From: Duganella levis
GTDB taxonomy: Bacteria; Pseudomonadota; Gammaproteobacteria; Burkholderiales; Burkholderiaceae_D
DNA length: 64,000 nucleotides
Reading direction: 5' to 3'
NCBI RefSeq assembly: GCF_009857605.1
Contig: NZ_WWCT01000004.1
Span: 124,001 to 188,000 of the forward strand
The notes below the pieces were generated by a model. The model saw only the letters and a list, made by a program, of their open reading frames with translations, was not told where the DNA came from and did not search any database. Shown here one piece after another: positions 16,857 to 25,362 of this stretch. How positions within the stretch are numbered: position 1 is the stretch's first letter; each line of letters opens with the position of its first letter. The position numbers and the translations under genes are program-made.

Positions 16857-18318
16857 TATTGCCGTTCTGCGCCACTTGCGACAGCTGCGCCGAAGGCTGC
16901 CAGCCGGCGCCCAGCGCGCGCGCCACCGCCACTGCCGCCAGCAGGCGCTGGGTGTTGATCTGCACCGCCGCGCGGTCGGCCGACAACGCGCTGCGCTGCG
17001 CATCGGTGACGTCGAGGTAGGTCGACACGCCGCGTTCATAACGGGCACGCGCCACCAGGTAGCCGCGCGCCGCCGCCACTTGCGAAGCTTGCTGCGCATC
17101 GCCCTGTTGCTGGCGTTGCTGCACGTCCGACAGCGCATCTTCCACTTCGCGCAGCGCGGTCAGCAGCTTGGTCTGGTGATTGGCAATCGCCTCTTCGTAG
17201 CGCGACTTGGCAATCGCCAAGTTGGCCTTGTTGCGGCCACCGTCAAACACCGGCAGCGACAAGGCCAGCGGACCGACGCTGAACTGGCGCGAATCGCCCT
17301 TGGCCAGGTTGCTCAGACTTTCCGAGGCAAAGCCGAAGTTACCGGTCAGCGAGAACGATGGATAGAACGCGCCTTCCGCCACGCCGATTTGCGCATTGGC
17401 GGAACGCAGCGTCGCCACGCTGCCGGCCAAATCAGGACGCTGCGCCAGCAAGCTGGCCGGCAGGCCGACCGGAATCGCCGGCGGCTGCGGCAGCACGGCG
17501 GCGTTGGCGGTCGATGCCGTCAGCAGCGACGACGGCGAGGCGCCGACCAGGGTCGCCAGGCTGTGTTCCAGCAGGTTGCGCTGACGCTGCACGTCATGCA
17601 GGTCGGCCTGCGCGTTGGCGCGCTCGATGCGGGCGCGCGATACATCCAGTTCGTTCGACAGGCCGGCGTCAAAGCGCGCCGTCACCAGCTGTTCGCTTTC
17701 GCGGCGGGTATCCAGCGCGCCGTTCAGGATGGCGATTTCCGCATCCAGGCCGCGCAGCTGCCAGTAGGTGGTGGCCAGTTGCGACGACAGCACCAGCAGC
17801 ACGCCGTCGCGGTCCGCTTCCGCCGCCAGCGCTTGCGCGTCCGACGCCTCCACCAAGCGACGCACGCGGCCCAGCAAGTCCACTTCATACGAGAAGCTGG
17901 AACCGACCGAGTAGTTATTACCCTTGATCGCGCGGCCGCCCAGCGCCAGGCCTTGCGACGTTTCGGCCGAAGTGCGCGAGTTGGAGATGCCGGCGTTGAC
18001 GCTCAACTGCGGCTGCTGGTTGGCGCGCGATACGCCGGCCTGCTCCAGCGCCTGCACCAGGCGTTCGGCGGCTGCTTTCACGCTCGGATTGTCGCGCAGC
18101 GCGGTTTCTTCCAGCTGGTTCAGGGTGGCGTCGTTAAACACGGTCCACCACTGCGCCGGCAGGTGCGCCTGGCTGGCGCCGGCCTGCGGCAGATGGCGGA
18201 ACGAGGCGTCGGCGACATTCGCCGGCGCTTTGAAGTCACTGCCTACGGTGGCGCAGCCGGTAACGGCCAGGGTGACGGAAACAGCGAGCGTCAGGCGCTT
18301 CAGAGCTGAATTCAACAT
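16843..18318 (-). CDS. Outer-membrane factor lipoprotein of a tripartite efflux pump (NodT/OprM family)
   Basis: A 491-residue TolC-like channel. The start at 18318 gives a lipoprotein signal with lipobox LAVTGC (Cys about residue 22). Two OEP repeats follow, with long helical stretches rich in Ala/Gln/Arg, and motifs QWWTVFNDATLNQLEETAL at the first helix, GVSRANQQPQLSVN, RPDLAGSVATLRSANAQIGVAEGAFYPS at the repeat centre and RYERGVSTYLDVTDAQRS near the end. It forms the exit duct for the EmrB/EmrA-like genes just upstream (23 and 11 base gaps); the three make one operon. Its end overlaps the convergent LysR gene. Confidence 0.9.
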   Translation of the reverse strand: MLNSALKRLTLAVSVTLAVTGCATVGSDFKAPANVADASFRHLPQAGASQAHLPAQWWTVFNDATLNQLEETALRDNPSVKAAAERLVQALEQAGVSRANQQPQLSVNAGISNSRTSAETSQGLALGGRAIKGNNYSVGSSFSYEVDLLGRVRRLVEASDAQALAAEADRDGVLLVLSSQLATTYWQLRGLDAEIAILNGALDTRRESEQLVTARFDAGLSNELDVSRARIERANAQADLHDVQRQRNLLEHSLATLVGASPSSLLTASTANAAVLPQPPAIPVGLPASLLAQRPDLAGSVATLRSANAQIGVAEGAFYPSFSLTGNFGFASESLSNLAKGDSRQFSVGPLALSLPVFDGGRNKANLAIAKSRYEEAIANHQTKLLTALREVEDALSDVQQRQQQGDAQQASQVAAARGYLVARARYERGVSTYLDVTDAQRSALSADRAAVQINTQRLLAAVAVARALGAGWQPSAQLSQVAQNGNIKAQ

Positions 18319-18340
18319 GATTACCTCTTGATTGATTTTG

Positions 18341-19954
18341 TTAGTGAGCGCCGCCGCCACCGCCGCCGGAGGGGGCTTTGACTTTGTCCGAGAACCACAG
18401 CACGCCGATGCAGCCAAACAGCACCATCGCCACCAGGAAGAAGCCGTCGTTATAGGCCATCACATACGCCTCGCGGCGCACGATGCCATCAACTGCTTTC
18501 AGCGCCATATCGGCCGCGGTGGAGCTATCGAAGCCGTTGTTGATGAACGACGAGGTCAGCGTCGACAGGCGTTCCTGCGTGGTCAGCGCATAGTTGCTGA
18601 CCGACTCGCCGATGCGGGCCGAGTGGAAGTGTTCGCGGTTGGTCAGCGCGGTGGCCAGCAACGCGATGCCGATCGAACCGCCCAGGTTACGGGTCATGTT
18701 GATCAGGCTCGATGCCGACTGAATATCCTTGGGCTGGATGCCGTTCATGGCGAAGTTCGACAAAGTCAGCATCACGAACGGCTGGCCCAGCGCACGCACG
18801 ATCTGCGACAGCAGCAGCTGGTCGTAGCCGGTGGTGGCGTCCATATAGGAGTTCATCAGGCACGAACCACCGAACAGCAGCAGGCCGAAGGTACACAGCA
18901 CGCGGTTGTCGATCTTGGACGACAGCTTGGCCACGAACGGCATGATGAACAGCTGCGGCAAGCCGGCCCACATGATCACTTCACCGATCTGCATCGGCGA
19001 GTAGCCGGGAATCTGCGCCAGGAACAGCGGCAAAATAAACGCCGAACCATACAGACCCATACCCATCGCCATCGACAGCGCGGTGGCGGCGGCGAAGTTG
19101 CGCTGGCCGTACAGGCCCAGGTTGACAAACGGCTGCTTGCGCAAGGTGCTGTTGACCACCCAGCCCAGCAGGCCGACCACGGCCAGCGCGGCAAAGGTGT
19201 TGATGAACGGCGAGTCGAACCAGTCCTTGGTATTGCCCTCTTCCAGGAACACGGTCAGGCTGCCCAGGCCGACGGCCATGAAGCCGATGCCCAGCCAGTC
19301 GGCGCCCAGCAGGGCCGAGAGGTTGCGCTTGTCCTTGTCCAGGCCGACGGCGATACCGCCGATCAGCAGCAGGCCCGGCACCCAGTTGATGAAGAAGATC
19401 GACGGCCAGCCATACAGGTCGCTCAGATAGCCGCCCAGCGTCGGGCCCATCGACGGCGCCAGCGTGGCGGTCAGGCCGAAGATGGCCATGCCGGTGGCGC
19501 GCTTGGACGGCGGCAGCTTGGCCATCACCAGCGTCATCGCCATTGGAATCAGCGCGCCGCCGGTAAAGCCCTGCAGCATGCGGAAGGCGATCATGCTCGG
19601 CAGGTTCCAGGCGAACCCGCACAGCGTCGAGAAGCCGAGGAACAGCGTGGTGGTGCCGATCATGTAGGCGCGCATGCCGAACACGCGCACGAACAGGCCG
19701 GTCATCGGAATCACGATGATTTCCGCCACCAGGTAGGCGGTAGCGATCCACGAGCCTTCTTCCTGGGTGGCGGACAGCGCGCCGAGGATGTCCTTCAGCG
19801 ACGAGTTGGTGATCTGGATGTCGAGCACCGCCATGAAGGCGCCCAACATGCCGGCGGCCACCGCCAGCCAGGTGCGGCCGGAGACCTTTTCGCTCGGCGC
19901 CGGCGGGACGAATGCCTTCCCGCCGGCCGGCGTATCGATTGTGGTGCTAGCCAT
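18341..19954 (-). CDS. DHA2-family drug:H+ antiporter, EmrB/QacA type
   Basis: A 537-residue inner-membrane transporter with about 14 hydrophobic segments, the DHA2 count. Marker motifs are GAFMAVLDIQITNSSLKDI in helix 1 (motif D1), ATAYLVAEIIVIPMTGLFVRVFGMR and GFTGGALIPMAMTLV (motif C region). MPKLAPSKR-type loop residues (AKLPPSKRATGMAIFG) are present. It works with the adjacent EmrA-like adaptor and OMF lipoprotein to export drugs or other hydrophobic compounds across both membranes. The gene lies in the middle of the three-gene operon. An exact substrate is not deducible. Confidence 0.9.
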   Translation of the reverse strand: MASTTIDTPAGGKAFVPPAPSEKVSGRTWLAVAAGMLGAFMAVLDIQITNSSLKDILGALSATQEEGSWIATAYLVAEIIVIPMTGLFVRVFGMRAYMIGTTTLFLGFSTLCGFAWNLPSMIAFRMLQGFTGGALIPMAMTLVMAKLPPSKRATGMAIFGLTATLAPSMGPTLGGYLSDLYGWPSIFFINWVPGLLLIGGIAVGLDKDKRNLSALLGADWLGIGFMAVGLGSLTVFLEEGNTKDWFDSPFINTFAALAVVGLLGWVVNSTLRKQPFVNLGLYGQRNFAAATALSMAMGMGLYGSAFILPLFLAQIPGYSPMQIGEVIMWAGLPQLFIMPFVAKLSSKIDNRVLCTFGLLLFGGSCLMNSYMDATTGYDQLLLSQIVRALGQPFVMLTLSNFAMNGIQPKDIQSASSLINMTRNLGGSIGIALLATALTNREHFHSARIGESVSNYALTTQERLSTLTSSFINNGFDSSTAADMALKAVDGIVRREAYVMAYNDGFFLVAMVLFGCIGVLWFSDKVKAPSGGGGGGAH

Positions 19955-19965
19955 GACGCAGCTCC

Positions 19966-21087
19966 TTAGTGGGCGGCGTCAGACTTCAGCGACACTTCGG
20001 CGATCGCCGACATGCCCGGCACCAGACGGCCGCTCAGGGCCTTGACGTCTTCCGGCTTGAAGGTGATCTTGACCGGCACGCGCTGGACGATCTTGGTGAA
20101 GTTGCCGGTGGCGTTATCGGCAGGCAGCAGCGCGAACTGCGCGCCCGAGGCTGGCGAGAAGCTGTCGACCTTGCCGATCAGTTCCTTGCCCGGCAGCGCA
20201 TCGACGCTGACTTTAACTTCCTGGCCCGGCTTCAGTTCCGCCAGCTGGGTTTCCTTGAAGTTGGCGGTCAGCCAGACGTTTTCCTGCACGATGGCGGTCA
20301 GTTGCTGGCCCGGCTGCACGCGCTGGCCCACTTCGATGGTGCGCTTGCCGATCCGGCCCGACACCGGCGCCAGGATCTTGTTGTACGCCAGTTGCTGCTG
20401 CGCGTCTTTCAACTGCACTTGCAGCACGCCGACCTGCGCCTGCGCCACATCGCGCGCCGACTTGGCCGACTCGATCTGGGCCTTGGCGGCGGACGTGCTG
20501 TCCTTGCGCGCGGCGACATCGGCCACGGCGCTGGCGCGGGCGGCGACGGCGGCGTCCAGCTCCGACTTCGACACGGCCTTCATCTGGCTGTTATACAGCT
20601 GGCCGAAACGCTCGGCGTCCTGGTTGGCGCGCACCAGTTGCGCCTGCGACTGCGCCACCTGGGCGGCGGCGGCGCTGGCTTGCGCCTGCACCTGGACGAT
20701 CTGGGCGTCGGCCTGCACCACCTGCTGCTTGGCCGAGGCGATCTGCGCCTGGATCTGCTCGACGCGCACGCCCTGGTCAAACGGGTCCAGCTCGGCGATG
20801 ACATCGCCTTCCTTGACCAGCTGGTTATCATCGATCAGCACCTTGGTCACCACACCGGCGATGCGCGACGACACCGGCGTCACGTGGCCGGCCACGTAGG
20901 CATTGTCGGTCTCGACATAGTAATGGCTGCGGTACCACATGCGTCCACCGATACCGATCGCGGCCAGCGCGACGATGGCGGCCACGACCAGCACGCGGCG
21001 GTTCGGGCCCTGCGCTGCCGGCGCGGCCGGGGCGGCTGGTGCAGCCGCTGGAGGAACGGCACTGATTTTTTGTTCTTGGGTGGACAT
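19966..21087 (-). CDS. HlyD/EmrA-family membrane fusion protein
   Basis: A 373-residue periplasmic adaptor anchored by one N-terminal membrane helix (VLVVAAIVALAAIGIGGRMWY, about residues 32-52). The biotinyl-lipoyl-like half motif HVTPVSSRIAGVVTKVLIDDNQLVKEGDVIAELD is followed by a long coiled-coil hairpin (Gln/Ala-rich, about residues 110-230) and the second lipoyl half ILAPVSGRIGKRTIEVGQRVQPGQ. It bridges the DHA2 pump and the OMF channel. It is the first gene of the operon. GGAG precedes ATG 21087, and ATGAAA-type repeats at about 21103-21120 lie between the ribosome site and the upstream palindrome. Confidence 0.9.
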   Translation of the reverse strand: MSTQEQKISAVPPAAAPAAPAAPAAQGPNRRVLVVAAIVALAAIGIGGRMWYRSHYYVETDNAYVAGHVTPVSSRIAGVVTKVLIDDNQLVKEGDVIAELDPFDQGVRVEQIQAQIASAKQQVVQADAQIVQVQAQASAAAAQVAQSQAQLVRANQDAERFGQLYNSQMKAVSKSELDAAVAARASAVADVAARKDSTSAAKAQIESAKSARDVAQAQVGVLQVQLKDAQQQLAYNKILAPVSGRIGKRTIEVGQRVQPGQQLTAIVQENVWLTANFKETQLAELKPGQEVKVSVDALPGKELIGKVDSFSPASGAQFALLPADNATGNFTKIVQRVPVKITFKPEDVKALSGRLVPGMSAIAEVSLKSDAAH

Positions 21088-21160
21088 GGACAGCTCCGAG
21101 AAAATGAAATGGAATGAAACGGGATAAGGGCATTATGGCGGGTTTCTGCGCAAAGTCAAG

Positions 21161-21184
21161 AAATGAAACGGTTGCATTTCATTT
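21161..21184. promoter_or_regulatory. Putative TetR operator for the efflux operon
   Basis: AAATGAAA at 21161-21168 is the exact inverse of TTTCATTT at 21177-21184 with an 8-base spacer. It lies centrally in the 140-base gap between emrA-like and the divergent tetR gene. Two further half-like ATGAAA repeats occur at 21104-21109 and 21114-21119. This arrangement fits autoregulation plus repression of the pump by the adjacent TetR protein. Confidence 0.6.
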
Positions 21185-21227
21185 TTTTTTGGACTAGCAT
21201 GGCGGCATTCGCTATCATTCCACCGCC

Positions 21228-21941
21228 ATGATGACCACCGACCTGACCGACGCTGCCGCGCTGGACGAGCAAGATTGTCCGGAAGGCCACTATTCCCCCG
21301 ATTCGCCGTGCTTCGGCAAGGCCGCCGGCCGCCCGCGCGCCGCCGACAAGGCCGCGCGCCGCGCCGCCCTGCTGCACACCGCCGGCCAGCTGTTCCTGGA
21401 AAAAGGCTACAGCAAGGTCAGCCTGGAAATGATCGCCCGCGAAGCCCACGTGGCGGTACGCACCATCTACGTCAAATTCGGCGGCAAGGTCGGCCTGCTG
21501 GAAGCCATCATCACCGACGGCCGCGCCAACTACCTGGACGGCGTGGCCGACATGGAAACCGATCCGCGGCCGATCGAAGACGTCCTGTTCGACTTCGCGC
21601 TGCGCTTCCTGGAACTGATTTCCATGCCCACCTTCACCAGCCTGCACCGCATGGTGGTGGCCGAAGCGCGCAGCACGCCGGAACTGGCCAAGGCCTTCTT
21701 CGACGCCGGACCGCTGCGCACCCGCGAAGAACTGGGCCGCTTCTTCGCCCGCGCCGACGTCCAGACGCAACTGCGGCCGGACCTGCGGCCCGACCTGCTG
21801 CCGGTGTTCCTGCTCAACTGCATCATGGGCGACCACATGGCGCGCCTGCTGTTCCCGTCCGACCAGCCGCCCACCAAGGACGAGCAGCGCCAGCGCGCCA
21901 GCGAAGGGCTGGACCTGTTCCTGCGCGGCGTGCTGCGCTAA
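21228..21941 (+). CDS. TetR family transcriptional regulator
   Basis: A 237-residue repressor. After an unusual 34-residue acidic head, the DNA-binding domain reads KAARRAALLHTAGQLFLEKGYSKVSLEMIAREAHVAVRTIYVKFGGK (about residues 42-88), the classic TetR helix-turn-helix. The rest is a ligand-binding helical domain resembling AefR-type C-termini. It diverges from the three-gene efflux operon and most likely represses it. ATG 21228 is followed directly by a second ATG at 21231, and neither has a clear Shine-Dalgarno. Confidence 0.88.
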   Translation: MMTTDLTDAAALDEQDCPEGHYSPDSPCFGKAAGRPRAADKAARRAALLHTAGQLFLEKGYSKVSLEMIAREAHVAVRTIYVKFGGKVGLLEAIITDGRANYLDGVADMETDPRPIEDVLFDFALRFLELISMPTFTSLHRMVVAEARSTPELAKAFFDAGPLRTREELGRFFARADVQTQLRPDLRPDLLPVFLLNCIMGDHMARLLFPSDQPPTKDEQRQRASEGLDLFLRGVLR

Positions 21942-22017
21942 GTACGCTGGCGCACATCAAAAGACGCCACATATTTGCCATTTGTTCTATACTGGTTTTT
22001 TGAAAACCGGAGCGCAC

Positions 22018-22200
22018 ATGAGCAAAATGAATCGTCTGGACTGGAGCAAGCAAATCACGCTCATGAATGAGCGCATCAAAAACTTCCAGGCCAATCCGGG
22101 CCAGGAACAGCTGGAAGCGGTGATCGTCGAACTGCAGGCGTACGCGGAAGCAGCGCGCAGCGGCGGCATCGAAATCCCGGCCCGCTTTACAGTCAACTGA
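22018..22200 (+). CDS. Small hypothetical protein, 60 residues
   Basis: A 60-residue soluble, probably helical protein (NRLDWSKQITLMNERIKNFQANPGQEQLEAVIVELQAYAEAARSGG). GGAG lies 6 bases before ATG 22018. It is one base upstream of the alpha/beta hydrolase start, so it is very likely the first gene of a three-gene unit with the hydrolase and GNAT genes. No domain recognised. The good ribosome site and operon position are the support for its being real. Confidence 0.6.
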   Translation: MSKMNRLDWSKQITLMNERIKNFQANPGQEQLEAVIVELQAYAEAARSGGIEIPARFTVN

Positions 22201-22201
22201 C

Positions 22202-23140
22202 ATGAAAGCCCTGCGTCTGGTCGTGCTGGTTCTGGTGCTGGCCGGCGTGGGCGCTGCCGGCTACTACTACATTCGCAATCCCGAATCGCAGACGCTGAAT
22301 GCCGTGGCGCGCCGCGACGCCCAGGCGCCCGGCGCCTACGTCACGCTGGGCGACGGCGTTACCCATTACGAAGTGGCCGGCCCGGACAACGGCCGGGTGG
22401 CGGTGCTGGTGCACGGCTTCTCGGTGCCGTCCTATATCTGGGACCCGACCTTTGCCGCGCTGCGCGACGCCGGCTACCGCGTGATCCGCTACGACCTGTA
22501 CGGCCGCGGCCTGTCGGACCGGCCGGATGCCGCCTACGACGGCGCCCTCTACGACCGCCAGCTGGACCAGCTGCTGACCGCGCTCAAGGTGGACGGCAAG
22601 ATCGATTTGTTCGGGCTGTCGTTCGGCGGCTACGTCAGCGCGCACTACGCCTCCACCCACCCGCAACGCATCCGCACGCTGAACCTGGTCGATCCGTCCA
22701 ACAGCGCCCCCAAGCTGGGCTGGCAGATGACCACCCCGCTGCTGGGCCCCTACCTGTTCCAGACCGGCGCCGTGCCCGGCATGGCGGGCAACCAGAGCAG
22801 CGACTTCCTGCATCCCGAACAATTCCCCGGCTGGGCCGACCGCTACAAGCAGCAGATGGCGTACCACGGCTTCGGCCGCGCGCTGTACCGCTCGCGGCTA
22901 GCGCTGGCGCGCGAAGACTTTGACGGCATCTACGCCGCCATCGCCCGCGCCGGCACGCCAGTGCATCTGGTGTGGGGCAAGCAGGACCCGACCATTCCGG
23001 TGGCGCAGGCGGCGCATATCCGCCACGCCATCCCGTCGACCGCATACCGCGAGATCGACCAGTCCGGCCACCTGCCGCAGATGGAGCAGGCGGCGCTGTT
23101 CAACCACGACATGCTGACTTACCTGGCGGCCCATCCATGA
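22202..23140 (+). CDS. Alpha/beta-fold hydrolase, membrane-anchored or exported
   Basis: A 312-residue hydrolase. Residues 4-24 form a hydrophobic signal anchor (LRLVVLVLVLAGVGAAGYYYI). The core has VLVHGFSVPSYIWDPT (oxyanion HG), the nucleophile elbow GLSFGGY, VWGKQDPTIPV with the acid residue and QSGHLPQMEQ with the catalytic His, the full order of the family. Likely an esterase or C-C hydrolase working at the periplasmic face; substrate unknown. It follows the 60-residue gene by one base and overlaps the GNAT gene by 4 bases (ATGA). Confidence 0.86.
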   Translation: MKALRLVVLVLVLAGVGAAGYYYIRNPESQTLNAVARRDAQAPGAYVTLGDGVTHYEVAGPDNGRVAVLVHGFSVPSYIWDPTFAALRDAGYRVIRYDLYGRGLSDRPDAAYDGALYDRQLDQLLTALKVDGKIDLFGLSFGGYVSAHYASTHPQRIRTLNLVDPSNSAPKLGWQMTTPLLGPYLFQTGAVPGMAGNQSSDFLHPEQFPGWADRYKQQMAYHGFGRALYRSRLALAREDFDGIYAAIARAGTPVHLVWGKQDPTIPVAQAAHIRHAIPSTAYREIDQSGHLPQMEQAALFNHDMLTYLAAHP

Positions 23141-23649
23141 ACATCCGCACCCTGCAAGCCGACGACGTCGAGCGCCTGCTGGCGTTTGAAACCGCCAACC
23201 GCGCCTGGTTCGAACAGCATGTGGAAGCGCGCGACGCCAACTTCTATTCGGCAGCCGGCGTGGCCGCCCACATCGCCGACTACCTGGACAGCTACCAGGC
23301 CGGCGCCATGCATCCGTGCGTGCTGACCAGCGACGACGGCGCCGCCATCATCGGCCGCGCCAACCTGCGCCGCATCGACCGCCAGGCCGGCAGCGGCGAA
23401 GTGGGCTACCGCATCGGCCAGGCGCAAGCGCGCCAGGGGCTGGGCAGCCAGGCGTTGACGCATCTGATGGAATTGGCGCGCGAGCGCTACGGCTTGCGCA
23501 TGCTGAACGCGTGGATCTCGCCGCAGAATCTCGGCTCACGGCGGGTAGTGGAGAAATGCGGCTTCACGCGCGATGCGCTGGCCGCACCGGTGATGACGCA
23601 GGTGAACGGCGTCGATCACGCCTCCCACCTGTACCAGTGTCACCTGTAG
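23137..23649 (+). CDS. GNAT family N-acetyltransferase (RimJ-like)
   Basis: A 170-residue acetyltransferase. MNIRTLQADDVERLLAFETANRAWFEQHV is the RimJ/RimL-type start. GYRIGQAQARQGLGSQALTHLMELA carries the acetyl-CoA pyrophosphate loop (Q/RxxGxG/A), and NAWISPQNLGSRRVVEKCGF is the typical C-terminal motif. ATG 23137 overlaps the hydrolase stop as ATGA, so it is translationally coupled. The acceptor (a protein N-terminus or small amine) cannot be told. Confidence 0.87.
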   Translation: MNIRTLQADDVERLLAFETANRAWFEQHVEARDANFYSAAGVAAHIADYLDSYQAGAMHPCVLTSDDGAAIIGRANLRRIDRQAGSGEVGYRIGQAQARQGLGSQALTHLMELARERYGLRMLNAWISPQNLGSRRVVEKCGFTRDALAAPVMTQVNGVDHASHLYQCHL

Positions 23650-23652
23650 ATT

Positions 23653-24318
23653 TTATTTCTTGCCGGCGCGCGCCTGCGCCACCAATGCATCCAATACTTG
23701 CAGCGTCGCCGCGTTCAGCTGCTGGCGCGGCGTGCCCGGATTGCTGCCATCGACCATGGTTGGATTGGTGACGTAGCGGCCGTCCACCACCATCGTCGGC
23801 GTGCTGTTGACTTCATAGGTGCTGGCCACGCGGCCGGCGTTCTTCAAGCGCGTCATCACCGCAAACGAGGTGTACATGGTGGTGAACTTCTGCTTGTCGA
23901 TGCCGTTCTTGACCGCCCAGTCGATATTCGCTTCGTCGCTGTTCAGACGGCGGCGCTCGACGTGCCAGGTGCTGAGGATCTTGGCGTGAAGCTGCTCTTC
24001 CAGCTTCAGCGCTTCCAGCGTCAGAAACATATGCGCTTCCGGATCGTTTTCCCCGGTCAGCGGCAGGTGGATGCGGCGGAACACGATGTTATCGCCCTGC
24101 TTCTTGACCCAGGCCAGCATGTCCGGCTCCAGCGCGTAGCACGCCGGGCAGTGGTACATGAAGAACTCGATCACCTCGACCTTCTGGCCCTGCGCCTGCA
24201 CCGGCTGCGGGGTTTTCAGGGTGGTGTATTCGGCGCCGTTACGCGGCGCGGTCGGCGAAGCAAACGCGGTGGCGGCGCACAGGCCGGCGACCACCAGGGC
24301 AATCTTCAACAATCGCAT
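23653..24318 (-). CDS. dsbA: Periplasmic thiol:disulfide oxidoreductase DsbA
   Basis: A 221-residue thioredoxin-fold oxidase that introduces disulphides in exported proteins. A 21-residue signal peptide ends ATAFA-SP. The active site is CPAC (Cys57 and Cys60; E. coli DsbA has CPHC) within VIEFFMYHCPACYALEP. The cis-proline loop VNSTPTMVVDGRY is present before the C-terminal helix. The start at 24318 is favoured by GAGG 6-9 bases upstream over two near ATG/other codons at 24324 and 24330. It stands alone, 33 bases after a LysR gene on the same strand. The CPAC dipeptide suggests a redox potential different from E. coli DsbA. Confidence 0.88.
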   Translation of the reverse strand: MRLLKIALVVAGLCAATAFASPTAPRNGAEYTTLKTPQPVQAQGQKVEVIEFFMYHCPACYALEPDMLAWVKKQGDNIVFRRIHLPLTGENDPEAHMFLTLEALKLEEQLHAKILSTWHVERRRLNSDEANIDWAVKNGIDKQKFTTMYTSFAVMTRLKNAGRVASTYEVNSTPTMVVDGRYVTNPTMVDGSNPGTPRQQLNAATLQVLDALVAQARAGKK

Positions 24319-24351
24319 GATCATCCTCAAAAGAGCAAAGACAGCAGATTA

Positions 24352-25263
24352 TCACTTCTGTGGCGGGCGCGCTTCCAAACCGGCGATATCCTGCATCAGC
24401 GCGATCAGCCGCGCCGCGCCCAGGCCCAACGGCCGGTCGTTGATCCACACCACATCGACCCACAGCCGCAGCTCGCTGCTCATGTGCGCGAAGACGATGC
24501 CTAGCAGCTCGCCGCTGTCCATCAGCGGCTGCGCCAGACGGCGCGGCAGATAAGCCCAGCCCAGACCGGCGCGCACCAGACCCAAGGTGGCGAGGTGGCT
24601 GTCGGTGCGCCACAGCTTGCGCGAGATCAGCAGCCGCAGGTCGGCCTGCTCTCCGATGCTGCTGGCGATGGCGATCTGCCGCAGGTCGACCAGATCTTCC
24701 AGCCGGAAGCTGCCGTTGTGCGCGAGGGCGCGCGGGTGGCGCGGCGAAATCACCGGCACCAGTACCTCGCTGCCCAGTTCCTGGAAGCTTTCGCGGCCGT
24801 CCACCCGCATGCGCTCGTACATCAGCCCCAGTTGCGCGGTGCCGTCGTGCAGCATGCGCTGCAAGGCGTCCTGCGGCGCCGACAGCACCTCGACCTCCAG
24901 CGACGGGAATTCCTCGGCCAGCCGCGCCAGCGGATCGCTGAACGGCGCCGACAGCAGCTCCGGCGCCACCGCCAGCGTGAGCCGGCGCTCCAGCCCCTGG
25001 TGCAGCGACAGCGCGTGCGCCTGCAGGCGGCGCAGCTGCCCGGCCATCTGGCGCGCCTCGGCCTCCAGCGCAAGCGCCGCTTCGGTCGGCCGCACCTCGC
25101 GCGAACTGCGCTCGAACAGCGCCAGTCCCAGTTCCGCCTCCAGGTGGCCAATGGTCATGCTGACCGCCGACGGCACCCGTCCCAGCACCCGCGCGGCCGC
25201 CGAAAAGGAACCGTGGTCGAGCACCGCCAGAAAAACCGCGATGTTGTCCGATGAAAAAGCCAT
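24352..25263 (-). CDS. LysR family regulator, probable AceR-like activator of the PACE exporter
   Basis: A 303-residue LysR protein beginning MAFSSDNIAVFLAVLDHGSFSAAARVLGRVPSAVSMTIGHLEAELGLALFERSSR, a full winged helix, followed by an effector domain with LTLAVAPELLSAPFSDPLARL. It is divergent from a PACE transporter gene across 99 bases holding LysR-type palindromes. In Acinetobacter the same arrangement is AceR-AceI, where the LysR protein activates export of chlorhexidine and related biguanides. The parallel role here is inferred from position. The start at 25263 was chosen because the family N-terminus begins there; the longer ORF has no conserved head. Confidence 0.85.
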   Translation of the reverse strand: MAFSSDNIAVFLAVLDHGSFSAAARVLGRVPSAVSMTIGHLEAELGLALFERSSREVRPTEAALALEAEARQMAGQLRRLQAHALSLHQGLERRLTLAVAPELLSAPFSDPLARLAEEFPSLEVEVLSAPQDALQRMLHDGTAQLGLMYERMRVDGRESFQELGSEVLVPVISPRHPRALAHNGSFRLEDLVDLRQIAIASSIGEQADLRLLISRKLWRTDSHLATLGLVRAGLGWAYLPRRLAQPLMDSGELLGIVFAHMSSELRLWVDVVWINDRPLGLGAARLIALMQDIAGLEARPPQK

Positions 25264-25276
25264 AGCTGGCAATCTA

Positions 25277-25312
25277 TCAGAAAAACTGACAGCAGCTGAC
25301 TTTTTCAATCAG
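25277..25312. promoter_or_regulatory. LysR-type palindromes between the lysR and PACE genes
   Basis: TCAG-AAAAA-CTGA at 25277-25289 and CTGA-N9-TCAG at 25296-25312 are two inverted repeats with shared half-sites in the 99-base divergent region. Paired sites of this kind, one strong and one looser, are usual for LysR regulators that repress themselves and activate the divergent gene. Confidence 0.5.
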
Positions 25313-25362
25313 AAAAATTCCCATACCATGGGCGCCGTTGTTATCTGAATCAAGGAAATCCC

